From positions 434,001 through 498,000 of the forward strand of contig OZ252227.1 of the NCBI GenBank assembly GCA_965249175.1: DNA of 64,000 nt, in the 5' to 3' direction. How positions within the stretch are numbered: position 1 is the stretch's first letter; every line of letters starts with the position of its first letter. Positions 52,104 through 61,829 of this stretch are shown one piece after another. A model generated the notes under the pieces. That model was given only the letters and a program-made list of their open reading frames with translations, was not told where the DNA came from and made no database searches. The DNA comes from CAZYFH01 sp965249175. GTDB lineage: Bacteria; Acidobacteriota; Vicinamibacteria; Vicinamibacterales; UBA8438. The translations under genes were made by a program, and so were the position numbers.

Positions 52104-53538
52104 GAGATATAACCAGAAGTTGTGGATCGGCAGTCTGAAGAAGGCGGCGTATCCTTTCGCGTGAGCAACGCGAAAACTCCGGCTGGCAGGCCGGTGAAAG
52201 GAGCCGCCACCCATGCTGAAGGTACTCGACAACGATGGAGCAGACAACGAAGTTCCGCCGGAAGAGCGCGGTGCGCAGACGGTGGACGAGCTGGCCCGGG
52301 AGGGAGCCCGGCGGATGTTGATGACGGCCCTGGCGGTGGAGGTCGGGCAGTACATCGAGGCCCACGGCGAGGAGCGGGACGCGCGGGGACGCCGGCTGGT
52401 CGTTCGGAATGGTCGGGCCCAGGCGCGGAAGGTGACGTGCGGGGCAGGTACGCTCGAGGTGCATGCTCCTCGGGTGAACGACAAAAGGGTCAACGGCGCG
52501 GGCCAGCGGGAGCGGTTCACGAGTCGGATCTTGCCCCCCTACATGCGTCGCTCGCCCAAGGTGGCGGAGGTGCTGCCGATCCTCTATCTGCGCGGTCTGT
52601 CGACGGGCGATTTCCGCGAAGCGCTGCCGGTGCTATTGGGGGATGACGCGGCCGGCCTCAGCGCGACCAACATCGCGCGCCTCACGGCGGTGTGGGAAGA
52701 GGACTACCGGCGGTTCCGCCAGCGGGACCTGGCCGATCGTGACTACGTGTACGTGTGGGTCGACGGCATCCATTTCAACATCCGGCTCGAGGACGATCGG
52801 CTCTGTACGCTGGTGATCATCGGCGTACGGCCCGATGGGACCAAGAAGCTCGTGGCCCTGGAGGACGGCTACCGCGAGAGCACCGACAGCTGGGCGACGG
52901 TGCTGCGGGACCTCCAGCGGCGCGGCATGCGGGCCCCGGTGGGGGCGGTCGGCGACGGCGCCCTGGGTTTCTGGGCGGCCGTGCGCGACGTGTGGCCGGA
53001 CACGCGAGAGCTCCGCGACTGGTGTCACAAGATGGGCAACGTGCTCGACAAATTGCCAAAGCGATTACAGCCGAAAGCGAAGCGCGCGCTCCGCGAGATC
53101 ATGTACGCCGAGACGCGGGCACACGCCGAGGAGGCCATGGACGTCTTCATCGCCGAGTACGAGGCCAAGTACCCGAAGGCGGCGGCGTGCCTGGACGCAG
53201 ACCGCGACCGCCTCCTCACGCACTTTGCCCTGCCAGCTGAGCATTGGCAGCACGTGCGCACGAGCAACGTCATCGAGTCGCCATTCGCCACGGTCCGACT
53301 CCGGCAGCGCGTGACCAAAGGCGCGGGCTCGCGCACCAAGGGCCTGTTGATGGCCTACAAGCTGCTCGAGATGGCACAGCAGCGCTGGCGTCGGCTCAAT
53401 GGCGCGCATCTGCTGCCACTCGTCCGCGCCGGCGTGACGTTCATTGACGGGGTACAGCAGGAGCGAAACAACGAGGGAGATCGGAAGGTGGCCGCCTGAT
53501 CACGCTGATGACCGATCCACAACATTTGACAATATCTC
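52104..53538 (+). mobile_element. IS256-family insertion sequence A, with 9-bp target duplication
   Basis: 1435 bp. The ends are imperfect inverted repeats beginning GAGATAT and sharing GTTGTGGATCGG about 15 bp in. The target duplication TGGCGGTCT is exact at 52095-52103 and 53539-53547. It interrupts the ABC permease gene. One transposase gene; the exact duplication points to a recent insertion. Confidence 0.92.
52213..53499 (+). CDS. IS256-family (mutator-type) transposase, element A
   Basis: A 428-aa transposase, intact. The catalytic triad candidates are Asp in YVYVWVDGIHFNIR, Asp in VGAVGDGALGFWAAVRDVWP and Glu in TSNVIESPFATVR. The N-terminal half has the helix-turn-helix-like region RRSPKVAEVLPILYLRGLST. 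The ATG at 52213 follows AAAGGAG. It is a different subgroup from the transposase at 54920-56197. Confidence 0.93.
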   Translation: MLKVLDNDGADNEVPPEERGAQTVDELAREGARRMLMTALAVEVGQYIEAHGEERDARGRRLVVRNGRAQARKVTCGAGTLEVHAPRVNDKRVNGAGQRERFTSRILPPYMRRSPKVAEVLPILYLRGLSTGDFREALPVLLGDDAAGLSATNIARLTAVWEEDYRRFRQRDLADRDYVYVWVDGIHFNIRLEDDRLCTLVIIGVRPDGTKKLVALEDGYRESTDSWATVLRDLQRRGMRAPVGAVGDGALGFWAAVRDVWPDTRELRDWCHKMGNVLDKLPKRLQPKAKRALREIMYAETRAHAEEAMDVFIAEYEAKYPKAAACLDADRDRLLTHFALPAEHWQHVRTSNVIESPFATVRLRQRVTKGAGSRTKGLLMAYKLLEMAQQRWRRLNGAHLLPLVRAGVTFIDGVQQERNNEGDRKVAA

Positions 53539-54299
53539 TGGCGGTCTTCTTCGGGCTGGTGTTCCCTTCCGTACTGCTCGTGGTCATTGGCACCGCGTTT
53601 CCCGGCGCCACGGATCCCGCCCCCGCCTTCGATGGGAGGAGTCTCGTCGACGTGTACGCATCGACGAGCATCGTCCTCGGGCTCGCGACCGTGGCCATCT
53701 TCTTGCTTCCCGTCGCCCTGGGAGGGGATCGGGAGCGTGGGATCCTCCGTCGGCTGTCGACGACGCCGGTTCACCCCCGAGCGCTGGTGACGGCCCATCT
53801 CACAGTGCAGTTGGCTGTGGTGACGGTGGCGACCGTCGCCGCGGTGCTGATCGGGATGCTGGTCTTCGGCATCGCCTTCCCGGAGAGCCTGGGTTGGTTC
53901 GTCGTCTCTTTCGTTCTGGGCGCCGTCTCGCTGCTCGCTGTCGGGTTGTTGATCGGCGCCTTTGCGCCTACGGCGAACTCGGGACAGGGCATCGGGATGA
54001 TCCTCTACTTCCCGCTCCTCTTCTTCGCTGGCGTGTACATACCTCTCCAGGTGGCGCCCGAAGGGGTCCAGACCATCAGCGGCTACACACCGGCCGGAGC
54101 CGCGGTCCAGGCTCTCTCGGACAGCTGGGTGGGTGGCGTTCCCCCGACTTCTAGTCTCCTGGTCATGGCGGCGTATGCATTCGTCGCCGGTTCGCTTGCT
54201 GTCTGGCTCTTTCGCTGGGACTGAGCTCGAGAGATGCCAGTGGTCTGAATATCGCCAGACGCAAGATGCCGGCCACCCGGGTCAGGACGATAGCATTAC

Positions 54300-54443
54300 A
54301 CGGGGTGCCGCTCCGTTAACGTAAGGTCCGTTCTCCGACACAGCGGCCCAGGACGCCCACATCGCCGGCGGCGGATCCCAGCGCTGTTGGCCGCGCGAGG
54401 AGAACCGGAGGACAGATGAAGACACCGATCACCATGCTGGTTC
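54300..54443 (+). repeat. Direct repeat (PQQ-gene leader), copy 2, with a 9-codon gene stub
   Basis: Matches 50618-50764 and includes the first codons MKTPITMLV of a PQQ-dehydrogenase gene. Similarity ends at 54443, after which unrelated sequence leads into module copy 2. This is the scar of a third module copy now lost. Confidence 0.8.
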
Positions 54444-54813
54444 AAAAAGCCCTTTTCTGCGATGACCTTTGGATGAGGCGAAGACGGCCCCGCGCCCTCA
54501 ATGTTCGCGGCCTTGGTGGGGCGAATCGGGTGGGTTTCTGAGACGCAACATGTCCTCACCCGCACTGCTCCGGACAAGACGACGTAGCGCAACGGAGATC
54601 GTCGGAAAGCGGTGCCATAGAATGCCGGGGTGCGCTCGTCCGACACAGTGGCCCGGTCAAGGCTCGCACCTCGGGCAGGGTTCGCCACGACACACTGGAG
54701 TCTGGTGGTCTCGGCCAGTCGCCCCGACGAACCCGACGCCCAGCAGGCACTGGCCGAGTTGTGCCAGACCTACTGGTATCCGCTCTATGCCTACGTCCGA
54801 CGGCGTGTGCCGA

Positions 54814-56245
54814 GGGGATGTCCCAGTAGCTGTTGAAATTTGAAGCGGCGGCTCTTCACTGGTCGTGCTATACGACCGGTGACTAAACCGAGGTGCAAGC
54901 CTCCCAGCAAGGAGCCGCCATGAAGCAGCAGTCTCGCACAGTCACTCGTCGTCGCCAATCGGAATCCCCGTCGGTGCGCCACCTCCCGTTGGTCGAGATC
55001 CTGATGGATACCGAGGCTGAGCTCCAGGAGCTGGTCGTGGCCTCGGGCCTGAAGGTGCTCGAGGCCATGCTCGAAGAGGATCGGGCGGCGGTGTGTGGGC
55101 CACGGTATGCGCATCAAGCGGCGCGACGGGCGTACCGGGCCGGGCATGCCCCCAGTCAGGTCGTGTTGGGCGGGCGCAAGGTCGCGATTCGGCGCCCGCG
55201 TGCCCGCCGCGCCGGCACGGAGGTGCCGCTGCCGACCGTGCGGGCGTTCACGGATGCGGACCCGCTGAACCGGCGGGTCGTCGACCAGAGGCTCATCGGC
55301 GTCGCGACCCGCCAGTATGCGCGGAGTCTCGAGCCGCTCGGCGCGGAGATCACCACGCGGGGCACGAGCAAGAGTGCGGTCAGTCGACGCTTTGTGGCGC
55401 AGACCCAGGCGCAGTTGGACGCGTGGCGCGCGACGCCGCTCGACAACCTCGACCTGGCCGTACTGCTGATCGATGGGGTGCACGTCGGCAGCCATTGTAT
55501 CGTGGTCGCCCTGGGCATCGATAAATCGGGCACCAAACATCCGCTTGGCCTCTGGGAAGGGGCCACCGAGAATGCGACGGTCTGTCAGGGGCTGTTGACC
55601 AATCTCATGAGCCGCGGACTTCGCACCGACCGGAGCCTCCTGGTGATCGTCGATGGGGCGAAGGCCCTCGACGCCGCGGTGACCCAGACGTTCGGCCGGG
55701 CGGCCGTCGTGCAACGGTGTCAAGTGCATAAGGGCCGGAACATCCTGGAGCATCTCCCCGAGGCGCAGCGTCCGTGGGTGCAGGCGATCCTCACGCGCGC
55801 CTATACGAACCGCCACGTCAAGACGGCGACGCGTCTGCTGCAGGACCTCGCGCGTCGCTTGGACACCGACTACCCGAGTGCAGCCGCCAGCGTGCGGGAA
55901 GGACTCGACGACACCCTGACCGTGCTCGGCCTGGGGCTGTCGGAGCGCCTCCAACGATCGCTCGCCACCACGAATGCCATTGAGAGTCTGCTCAGCCGCA
56001 CCCGCCATGTGAAACGGAATGTGAAGCGTTGGCGCGGTGGGACGATGGTGCTGCGCTGGGTGGCCGCCGGGGTGCTCGAAGCGGCGAAGGGGTTCCGTCG
56101 GGTGAAAGGGTGCAAAGATATGCCGGCCCTCGTCGCGGCCCTCCGAGCGCGCGACGCGCGGCTGGGCCTCGGGGAGTCGTCAGCGATGGTTGCGTAGTCG
56201 TGAACCGAGCCGCCGCTGAGTTTCAACAGCGCACGGGACATCCCC
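54814..56245 (+). mobile_element. IS256-family insertion sequence B, with 8-bp target duplication
   Basis: 1432 bp with inverted ends GGGGATGTCCC (11 bp perfect) followed after a 4-bp mismatch by GCTGTTGAAA in both. The target duplication TGTGCCGA lies at 54806-54813 and 56246-56253, against a single copy at 48338-48345 in the uninterrupted module. This paired comparison defines the element exactly. Confidence 0.95.
54920..56197 (+). CDS. IS256-family (mutator-type) transposase, element B
   Basis: A 425-aa transposase, intact. Catalytic candidates: Asp in AVLLIDGVHVGSHCI, Asp in LLVIVDGAKALDAAV and Glu in ATTNAIESLLSRTRHVKR. VVQRCQVHKGRNILEHLP is the conserved segment between the second Asp and the Glu. 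ATG at 54920 has AAGGAG six bases upstream; an earlier in-frame start at 54893 lacks one. Confidence 0.94.
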   Translation: MKQQSRTVTRRRQSESPSVRHLPLVEILMDTEAELQELVVASGLKVLEAMLEEDRAAVCGPRYAHQAARRAYRAGHAPSQVVLGGRKVAIRRPRARRAGTEVPLPTVRAFTDADPLNRRVVDQRLIGVATRQYARSLEPLGAEITTRGTSKSAVSRRFVAQTQAQLDAWRATPLDNLDLAVLLIDGVHVGSHCIVVALGIDKSGTKHPLGLWEGATENATVCQGLLTNLMSRGLRTDRSLLVIVDGAKALDAAVTQTFGRAAVVQRCQVHKGRNILEHLPEAQRPWVQAILTRAYTNRHVKTATRLLQDLARRLDTDYPSAAASVREGLDDTLTVLGLGLSERLQRSLATTNAIESLLSRTRHVKRNVKRWRGGTMVLRWVAAGVLEAAKGFRRVKGCKDMPALVAALRARDARLGLGESSAMVA

Positions 56246-56900
56246 TGTGCCGAACGCGCACGACGCGCAAGACCTAACGCAGGCGTTCTTCTCGCACCTG
56301 CTCGAGAAGCGGACCATCGCGCGGGCCGACCGCACGCGGGGCCGATTCCGGGCGTTTCTGCTCACCGCGCTCAAGCACTTTCTGCGCAACGAGTGGGAGA
56401 GGGCGCGGGCGGAGAAACGTGGCGGTGGCAGCCCGGCGCTCTCCCTGGACTTCGACTCGGGCGAGTCCCGCTATCAGATCGAGCCCACCGACGAGGTGAC
56501 GCCGGAGACCCTGTATGAGCGCCGCTGGGTCCTGACTCTGCTAGACCTGGTGCTCGCACGTGTACGCGCCGAGCTGACGGAAGCCGGAAAGGGCGCCCAC
56601 TTCGAGCCTCTTAAGCCGGCCCTCACTGGGGACGCCACGGCGGCGGACTACGAGAGCGCGGCTGAGCGGCTGGGGGTGACGGTCGCTGCCGCTAAACAGG
56701 CCGGCTACCGCTTGCGGAAGCGTTATCGCCAGTTGTTTCGCGCGGAGGTGCTCCGCACTGTGGCCGACGCGGGAGAGGTGGACGACGAGATTCGACGGAT
56801 CCTGGCGGTCCTGGCTGGATGACGAGGCGACGGTGTTACCGGACCCCGCAGAATCTGTAGGGGACAGTAGAGGCCGCGCGTCCCAGTGGAGCCAGACACG

Positions 56901-58570
56901 ATGAGCGAGACACCGCAGTGCAAGTCATGTGGCGCCCCGCTCCCCGACGACGCGCCCGCCGGGCTCTGTCCCACCTGCTTGGTGAAGGCCGGTCTCGAGA
57001 GCGCCGCGCCCGCGGAACCACCAGTCGACCGTTCAGCCGCAGCCTCGGGTCCGAGATTCGAGCCACCCTCGATCGACACCGTGACGACACTCTTCCCCCA
57101 GCTCGAGATCCTCGAGCTGCTGGGCGCAGGCGGCATGGGAGCGGTCTACAAGGCCCGACAGCCCGGTCTCGACCGGGTCGTGGCGCTGAAGCTCCTGCCC
57201 CCGGAAATCGGCAGCGACCCGGCGTTTACCCAGCGTTTGCCCGCGAGGCCCAGACCCTGGCCCGCCTCAACCATCCGCACATCGTCGGCGTGTACGAATT
57301 CGGTCAAGCGGGCGACACGTCATTCATCATGATGGAGCACGTCGACGGAACGAACCTGCGCCACACGTTGGAGTCCGGTGCCCTTGAGCCGAAGCACGCC
57401 CTTGTCCTAGTGCCGCAGATCTGCGACGCCCTCCAGTACGCCCACGACGAGGGCGTCGTGCATCGGGACATCAAGCCGGAGAACATCCTGCTGGACCGGA
57501 AGGGGCGGCCGAAGATCGCGGACTTCGGGCTGTCCAAGCTCAGACACGACGAGGATCATACGCAGGCGTCGCTGACCGGCACCCACCAAGTCATGGGCAC
57601 CCTCCGCTACATGGCGCCCGAGCAGATGGAGGGCACACGCGACGTCGACCACCGCGCGGACATCTACTCACTCGGGGTGGTCTTTTACGAGATGCTGACC
57701 GGCGAGCTCCCGCTCGGTCGCTTCCAGGCGCCGTCGCAGAAGGTTGCCGTCGATGTGCGCCTGGACGACGTCGTGTTGCGGGCACTCGCCAAAGAACCGG
57801 AGCGCCGCTATCAGCACGCTAGTGACGTGAAAACCGCGGTGGAGTCGATCGCCGTCACTGAGGGACCACCCGGACAGGCGACGAACACCGCATCCGCGCC
57901 GATCTCGGGGTCCGACCGTGAGGCTCCACTCGACCCACGGACACACCAAAACACCCTAGCGCTGCTGGCCCTTCGAGACCGAACGATGGGACGCGTTCGC
58001 GCGCGACTCCGCCCGCTGCGGAGGGGACAGATCGCCCTGTTCTTCACGGGCCTGGTCATTATGTTGCTGGCTGGGCTGACGTATAGCGTGAGCATCCCGG
58101 TCGGCGACTGGCCCCGGCTCGCGGCCGGCGCGATCATGAATATCTACGGCGTCAGCGCCCTCGTGGCGGCGTCGGTCACGCTCGCGAGATACCGGGCCAT
58201 CGACGACGCGGAACCCGTCGCGAAGATCCAGGAGCGGCTGGACCGGCTGCGGCTGTCCTACGTGCGGACAGATGCGTGGCTCGGGTTGTCCTGGATCGTC
58301 CTGTGGATTCCCTTCGTGATGATGGTGGGCATCCCCCTCCCCTTTATCCTTCCCTCCATCCTCCCCCCCGTGACGTGGGGCTTCTTCGTGTACGCGGCGA
58401 TCAGCCTGATCGTCCTGATCGGCTACCTGGCGATTCAGCACCGGAAGAGCGGTACGCGCTCGTTGACGGAGATGTGGCTGGAGAACGAAGAGAAATGCGC
58501 CAGCGTGGTCAAGGCGCAGCGGGCGCTCCGCGAGCTCGAGCAGTTGGACCGCACGGTAGAGACCCGTTAG
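56901..58570 (+). pseudogene. Zinc-ribbon Ser/Thr kinase with frameshift, module copy 2
   Basis: Same layout as the 48993 gene: zinc ribbon, glycine loop, then the identical one-base deletion at 57229-57247 that splits the kinase domain between two frames. The second frame (56918-58570) carries LARLNHPHIVGVYEFGQAGD, HRDIKPENILLDRKGRPKIA, DFGLSKL and GTLRYMAPEQMEG, then four membrane segments and a C-terminal coiled-coil-like tail (KAQRALRELEQLDRTVETR). From 57481 on, the GC-rich sequence matches the genome style and differs from copy 1. Downstream reading is otherwise undamaged. Confidence 0.8.
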
Positions 58571-58625
58571 CGCCAAGCGAACGCATGCGCTGTCGGTTTG
58601 CACGAAGAAGAGAGCCGGAGGAGAG

Positions 58626-60449
58626 ATGAAGACACAGATCGCGATGTGGGTGCTGATACTCACAGTCTCTAGTACCGCCACGCCCGCCGCGCAGGAACCC
58701 GACGGCGCGGCGCTGTTCAGGGACCAGTGCGCGCGCTGCCACACGCCCCCCGGCGTGCCACGCGCTCCTATGCTCGAGACGATGCGAGCGCGCGCGCCCG
58801 AGGCGATCGTCACCGCGCTGACAACCGGCACGATGGCCCTCCAGGGCCTGGCGCTCTCGATCCTCGATCGTCGCGCCGTCGCGGAGTTCATGACCGGGCG
58901 CGCCGTGTCCGGCGATCCGATCGGCACGAGCGTTGGTGGCTGCACTGAGGCAGCGGCGCCGATGGACCCGCTGGGCGGCCCGCACTGGAGCGGCTGGGGC
59001 GTGAACGCCGAGAACCACCGCTTCCAGCCCGGGGTGCATGCAGGATTGCGTGCCGACGAAGTGCCGAGCCTCACTCTGCAGTGGGCGTTCGGATTCCCGG
59101 AGTCGACGCAGGCCTGGGCGCAGCCGGCGGTCGCGGGTGAGCGACTGTTCGTGGGGAGCCAGAACGGCGTGGTCTACGCCCTCGACGCAAAGACGGGATG
59201 CAGTCACTGGACCTATGTCGCCCGCGGCGGTGTGCGGACGGCGATCTCGATCGGCGCGCTGAACACGGGCCACGCGCTCTACTTCGGCGATACGGCCGCC
59301 AACGTCTACGCGGTCGACGCGTCGACCGGCGCGGAGTTGTGGCGGCGAGATGTGGAGGACCATCCCGGTGCCCGGATCACGGGCGCGCCCACGCTGCACG
59401 CGGGTCGGCTCTACGTGCCCGTCTCGTCGATTGAGGAGGCGCTCGCGACCGATCCGGGGTATGGGTGCTGCACGTTTCGGGGCAGCGTCGTGGTGCTGGA
59501 CGCAGCAACCGGCGCGCACATCTGGAAGACCTTCCTGATACCGGAAGAGCCGGTGGCGCGCGGCACCGGACCGCACGGTACGACGCTGTCGGGTCCTGCG
59601 GGGGCCGCGGTCTGGGCATCGCCCACCATCGACGCGAGCCGGGGCCTACTTTACGCTGCGACGGGGAATGCGTATACGGAGCCGGCCGCGGCGACGAGCG
59701 ATGCGATCGTGGCGCTCGACCTCGGCAGCGGCGAGATCCGGTGGTGGAATCAGTTGACTCCCGGCGACGCCTTCGTCATGGGATGCCAGGGTACGAACGC
59801 CAATTGCCCCGAAGACGAGGGGCCCGACCACGATTTCGGATCCTCACCCGCGCTCGTCACGATGACGAACGGGCGCGATCTGCTCGTCGTCGGGCAGAAG
59901 TCGGGCATGACCTACGGCCTCGATCCAAGCCAGGACGGCGCCATCGTGTGGCGCTACCGTGCCGGCGACGGGAGTGCGCTGGGCGGCATCGAATGGGGGT
60001 TCGCCGTTGATGGGGACAAGGCCTACTTCGCGGTGTCGGACCTGCTCACACCGGAGCCGGGTGGTCTGGCCGCGGTACGATTGACGACGGGCGAGCTGGT
60101 CTGGTTCGCCGATCCGCCTCCACCCATCTGCGCAGAGTCCGGCATCCGCACGGGGTTCCTCAGCGGCTGCGACGCCGCGCTTGCGGGGGCGGTCACGGCG
60201 ATTCCCGGCGTCGTGTTCTCGGGGTCCAACGACGGTGGCCTGCGGGCGCACTCGGCCGAGACGGGCGAGGTGATTTGGACCTACGACACAAACCGAGCGT
60301 TCGAGACCGTCAACGGGGTGCCGGCCGCCGGAGGCTCACTGAACGCGTCGGGGCCTGTGGTGGTGGACGGGATGGTCTACGTCAACAGCGGGTACGCCTT
60401 CATCGGGAGCAGGCCGGGGAACGCGCTGCTGGCGTTCGGGAGGGACTGA
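58626..60449 (+). CDS. Exported cytochrome c / PQQ-propeller dehydrogenase (PVA-dehydrogenase-like)
   Basis: A 607-aa periplasmic oxidoreductase. Signal peptide to about residue 22; N-terminal cytochrome with CARCH at residues 35-39; then an eight-bladed PQQ-type propeller whose blades contain GSQNGVVYALDAKTG, AVDASTGAELWRRD and the vicinal Cys pair in PGYGCCTFRGSVVVLD. The order cytochrome-PQQ and PLGGPHWSGWGVNAENHRFQ are those of polyvinyl-alcohol-dehydrogenase-like enzymes, which oxidise secondary alcohols. The substrate here is unknown. ATG at 58626 follows GGAGGAG. It is the complete third gene of module copy 2. Confidence 0.9.
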   Translation: MKTQIAMWVLILTVSSTATPAAQEPDGAALFRDQCARCHTPPGVPRAPMLETMRARAPEAIVTALTTGTMALQGLALSILDRRAVAEFMTGRAVSGDPIGTSVGGCTEAAAPMDPLGGPHWSGWGVNAENHRFQPGVHAGLRADEVPSLTLQWAFGFPESTQAWAQPAVAGERLFVGSQNGVVYALDAKTGCSHWTYVARGGVRTAISIGALNTGHALYFGDTAANVYAVDASTGAELWRRDVEDHPGARITGAPTLHAGRLYVPVSSIEEALATDPGYGCCTFRGSVVVLDAATGAHIWKTFLIPEEPVARGTGPHGTTLSGPAGAAVWASPTIDASRGLLYAATGNAYTEPAAATSDAIVALDLGSGEIRWWNQLTPGDAFVMGCQGTNANCPEDEGPDHDFGSSPALVTMTNGRDLLVVGQKSGMTYGLDPSQDGAIVWRYRAGDGSALGGIEWGFAVDGDKAYFAVSDLLTPEPGGLAAVRLTTGELVWFADPPPPICAESGIRTGFLSGCDAALAGAVTAIPGVVFSGSNDGGLRAHSAETGEVIWTYDTNRAFETVNGVPAAGGSLNASGPVVVDGMVYVNSGYAFIGSRPGNALLAFGRD

Positions 60450-61072
60450 TGACACCGCCTCAGGCCGCGCTAGTTCGGCCGCACAAGGGCGACCGGATCC
60501 GAGCACCTTCGGCTCATTGAGCAGCTCGGACCTGGTCGACACGAGAGCAGCGAGTCGAGCGCGGAGCAGACGGCTGATCCGCTGTTTCAGCGTCTCTGGA
60601 CTCGTCGATTAGCACGTGCGCGATCTGGCCTGGCCGCTGGACAGCGCGCACGGATCGGCTGACACGAGTCGATCGAGAGATGCAGAGCCGGGAGCAAGTC
60701 AGCCGGCGGGGACATCCCCCGGGCAGACGTGGAGGCCCGCCGACAATTCGCGATATCCGACAACTGCGCCGGAGCGACTCCCAGGCGATCACGGTCTCTG
60801 TGATCCGTCTTCCCGGATAGCCCATGGCGCGGATGGCAGCCGCACTCGCGGCCACCAACCACCCGTTGATGGCCGCCTCCGATAGCACGGGGGCAAGCGC
60901 AGGCGCAGTTTTCCGGCGGGCCGACTCCGGCTGCCCGGGGGGATGTCCCCGTCGGCTGACGCCTCGGGAGCTCTTCAAGCTCGTCGCGCAGAGAGCACTC
61001 AGCTTGCCGGCGTGGAGCACCCTCGTGCGACGTACGACTACGAGTGAGCTCAGGAGACCGACCCCGGCCAGT
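60450..61072. other. 623-bp region without a convincing gene
   Basis: The reading frames present here have atypical composition and no recognisable motif. The region contains an inverted repeat pair (60698-60726 and 60931-60960) with IS256-B-like end sequences and lies at the right edge of the rearranged island. It is probably decayed mobile DNA. Confidence 0.55.
60698..60960. repeat. 30-bp inverted repeats carrying GGGGATGTCCC
   Basis: 60698-60726 and 60931-60960 are inverted copies differing by one substitution and one C in a homopolymer. Each contains GGGGACATCCCC or its complement, which includes the 11-bp terminal sequence of IS256 element B. They may be relics of related elements or a MITE. 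Confidence 0.6.
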
Positions 61073-61807
61073 TCAGCGGGTAGGCGTGAACGGGTCCCCG
61101 GTCGGAGGCCGCACCGGGGCGGGCCGCCCCCGTCGTGGCGGCGGCGCGTTCTCCGGGGCGACCAGCATGCCGGGACGCGGCATGGTCTGCGGCGTCGCGG
61201 CGGGTGCGTCGGCGCGACCGGCGGGGTTGGGCTGAAAGAACGGCGTGGTTGCCACGGGCGGTTGCTGGAGCAGTTGCTGTAGCTGCTCTAGTTGCGCGGC
61301 TTCGTCCGGCGTGACGTCCATCGTCGGGTTCCGCGGCTGCGCGGCCGGACTCTGGCCGGGCGTGCGGAAGAAGGGTGTCGTCTGAGCGGGCGGCCCGGGG
61401 AACGTCGGAGCCGCTGAGGTCGCGGTGGCCGCGCGCGGGGCGCGCGGCGTGGCAAGAACCACCACGCGATCGAATGTCGAGGCGCCAGGGGCCCCCGCGG
61501 GGCGAGGCGCGGCCAGATAGCCGGTCGCGGAGCGGAGCAGCGTGCGCAACGCGTCGGCCTCCGGCACGTCGACCAGCTGCAGCGTGACCGGCGGCCCGGT
61601 CAGTTTGTCCGCGTCGACGAAGTGCGTGTCTCCGACCTCGGCCCAGGCGGCGAGGATGTCGCTGAGCGGTGCATCGGCCGCCGTCAGGGTCACCCGCCCA
61701 CGCTCGATTGACAGCTCGATCTCGTCAGCGCGGGCGACGGCTGGTAGCGCCAGACACAGCGCCCCGAGTGCCGCGGCGAGTCGCGCCCCGCGCGGAGGGG
61801 TTGCCAC
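61073..61807 (-). CDS. Exported protein with STN-like domain and Pro-rich tail
   Basis: A 244-aa protein. Signal peptide (residues 8-26, ending ARADE), then about 80 residues resembling the secretin/TonB short N-terminal domain: IELSIERGRVTLTAADAPLS, DILAAWAEVG, VTLQLVDVPEADALRTLLRS. The C-terminal half is low-complexity, rich in Pro, Ala and Thr, with two TTPFF motifs. GTG at 61807 is chosen because the signal peptide begins there. No secretin pore domain follows, so it may be a periplasmic partner rather than a pore. It follows the epimerase gene after 29 bp. Confidence 0.65.
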   Translation of the reverse strand: MATPPRGARLAAALGALCLALPAVARADEIELSIERGRVTLTAADAPLSDILAAWAEVGDTHFVDADKLTGPPVTLQLVDVPEADALRTLLRSATGYLAAPRPAGAPGASTFDRVVVLATPRAPRAATATSAAPTFPGPPAQTTPFFRTPGQSPAAQPRNPTMDVTPDEAAQLEQLQQLLQQPPVATTPFFQPNPAGRADAPAATPQTMPRPGMLVAPENAPPPRRGRPAPVRPPTGDPFTPTR

Positions 61808-61829
61808 GAGCCCAGTATACGTCGAAGGC

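Larger units (their letters stand above)
52037..54224 (+). pseudogene. ABC-2 type permease gene split by an IS256-family element
   Basis: Codons before the IS (52037-52103) and after it (53548-54224) join in frame across one copy of the 9-bp target duplication. They give a 247-aa protein that begins MSAFAALTKTQSKVFLREPL and continues FFGLVFPSVLLVVIGTAFPG. Six hydrophobic segments follow, including ERGILRRLSTTPVHPRALV and QGIGMILYFPLLFFAGVYIP, typical of ABC-2 permeases. The insertion comes after 22 codons and abolishes the full protein. Internal starts after the IS (for example 53508) could give a shortened product, probably without function. Confidence 0.85.
54630..56822 (+). pseudogene. ECF-like sigma gene, module copy 2, split by an IS256-family element
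   Basis: Same gene as 48162-48914. The first 61 codons (54630-54813) end in YAYVRRRVP. The rest resumes at 56254 as AHDAQDLTQAFFSHLLEK and runs to 56822. The two halves join exactly across one copy of the 8-bp target duplication TGTGCCGA to rebuild the 250-aa protein without any visible difference from copy 1. The downstream part is open from 56247, so a region 2-truncated product is conceivable but unlikely to be a working sigma factor. Confidence 0.9.

Noticed and set aside
60616..60885. Small coding frames between the PQQ gene and the STN-like gene
   Set aside because: No ribosome-binding site, motif or normal codon pattern, and the frames cross the inverted repeat sequences.
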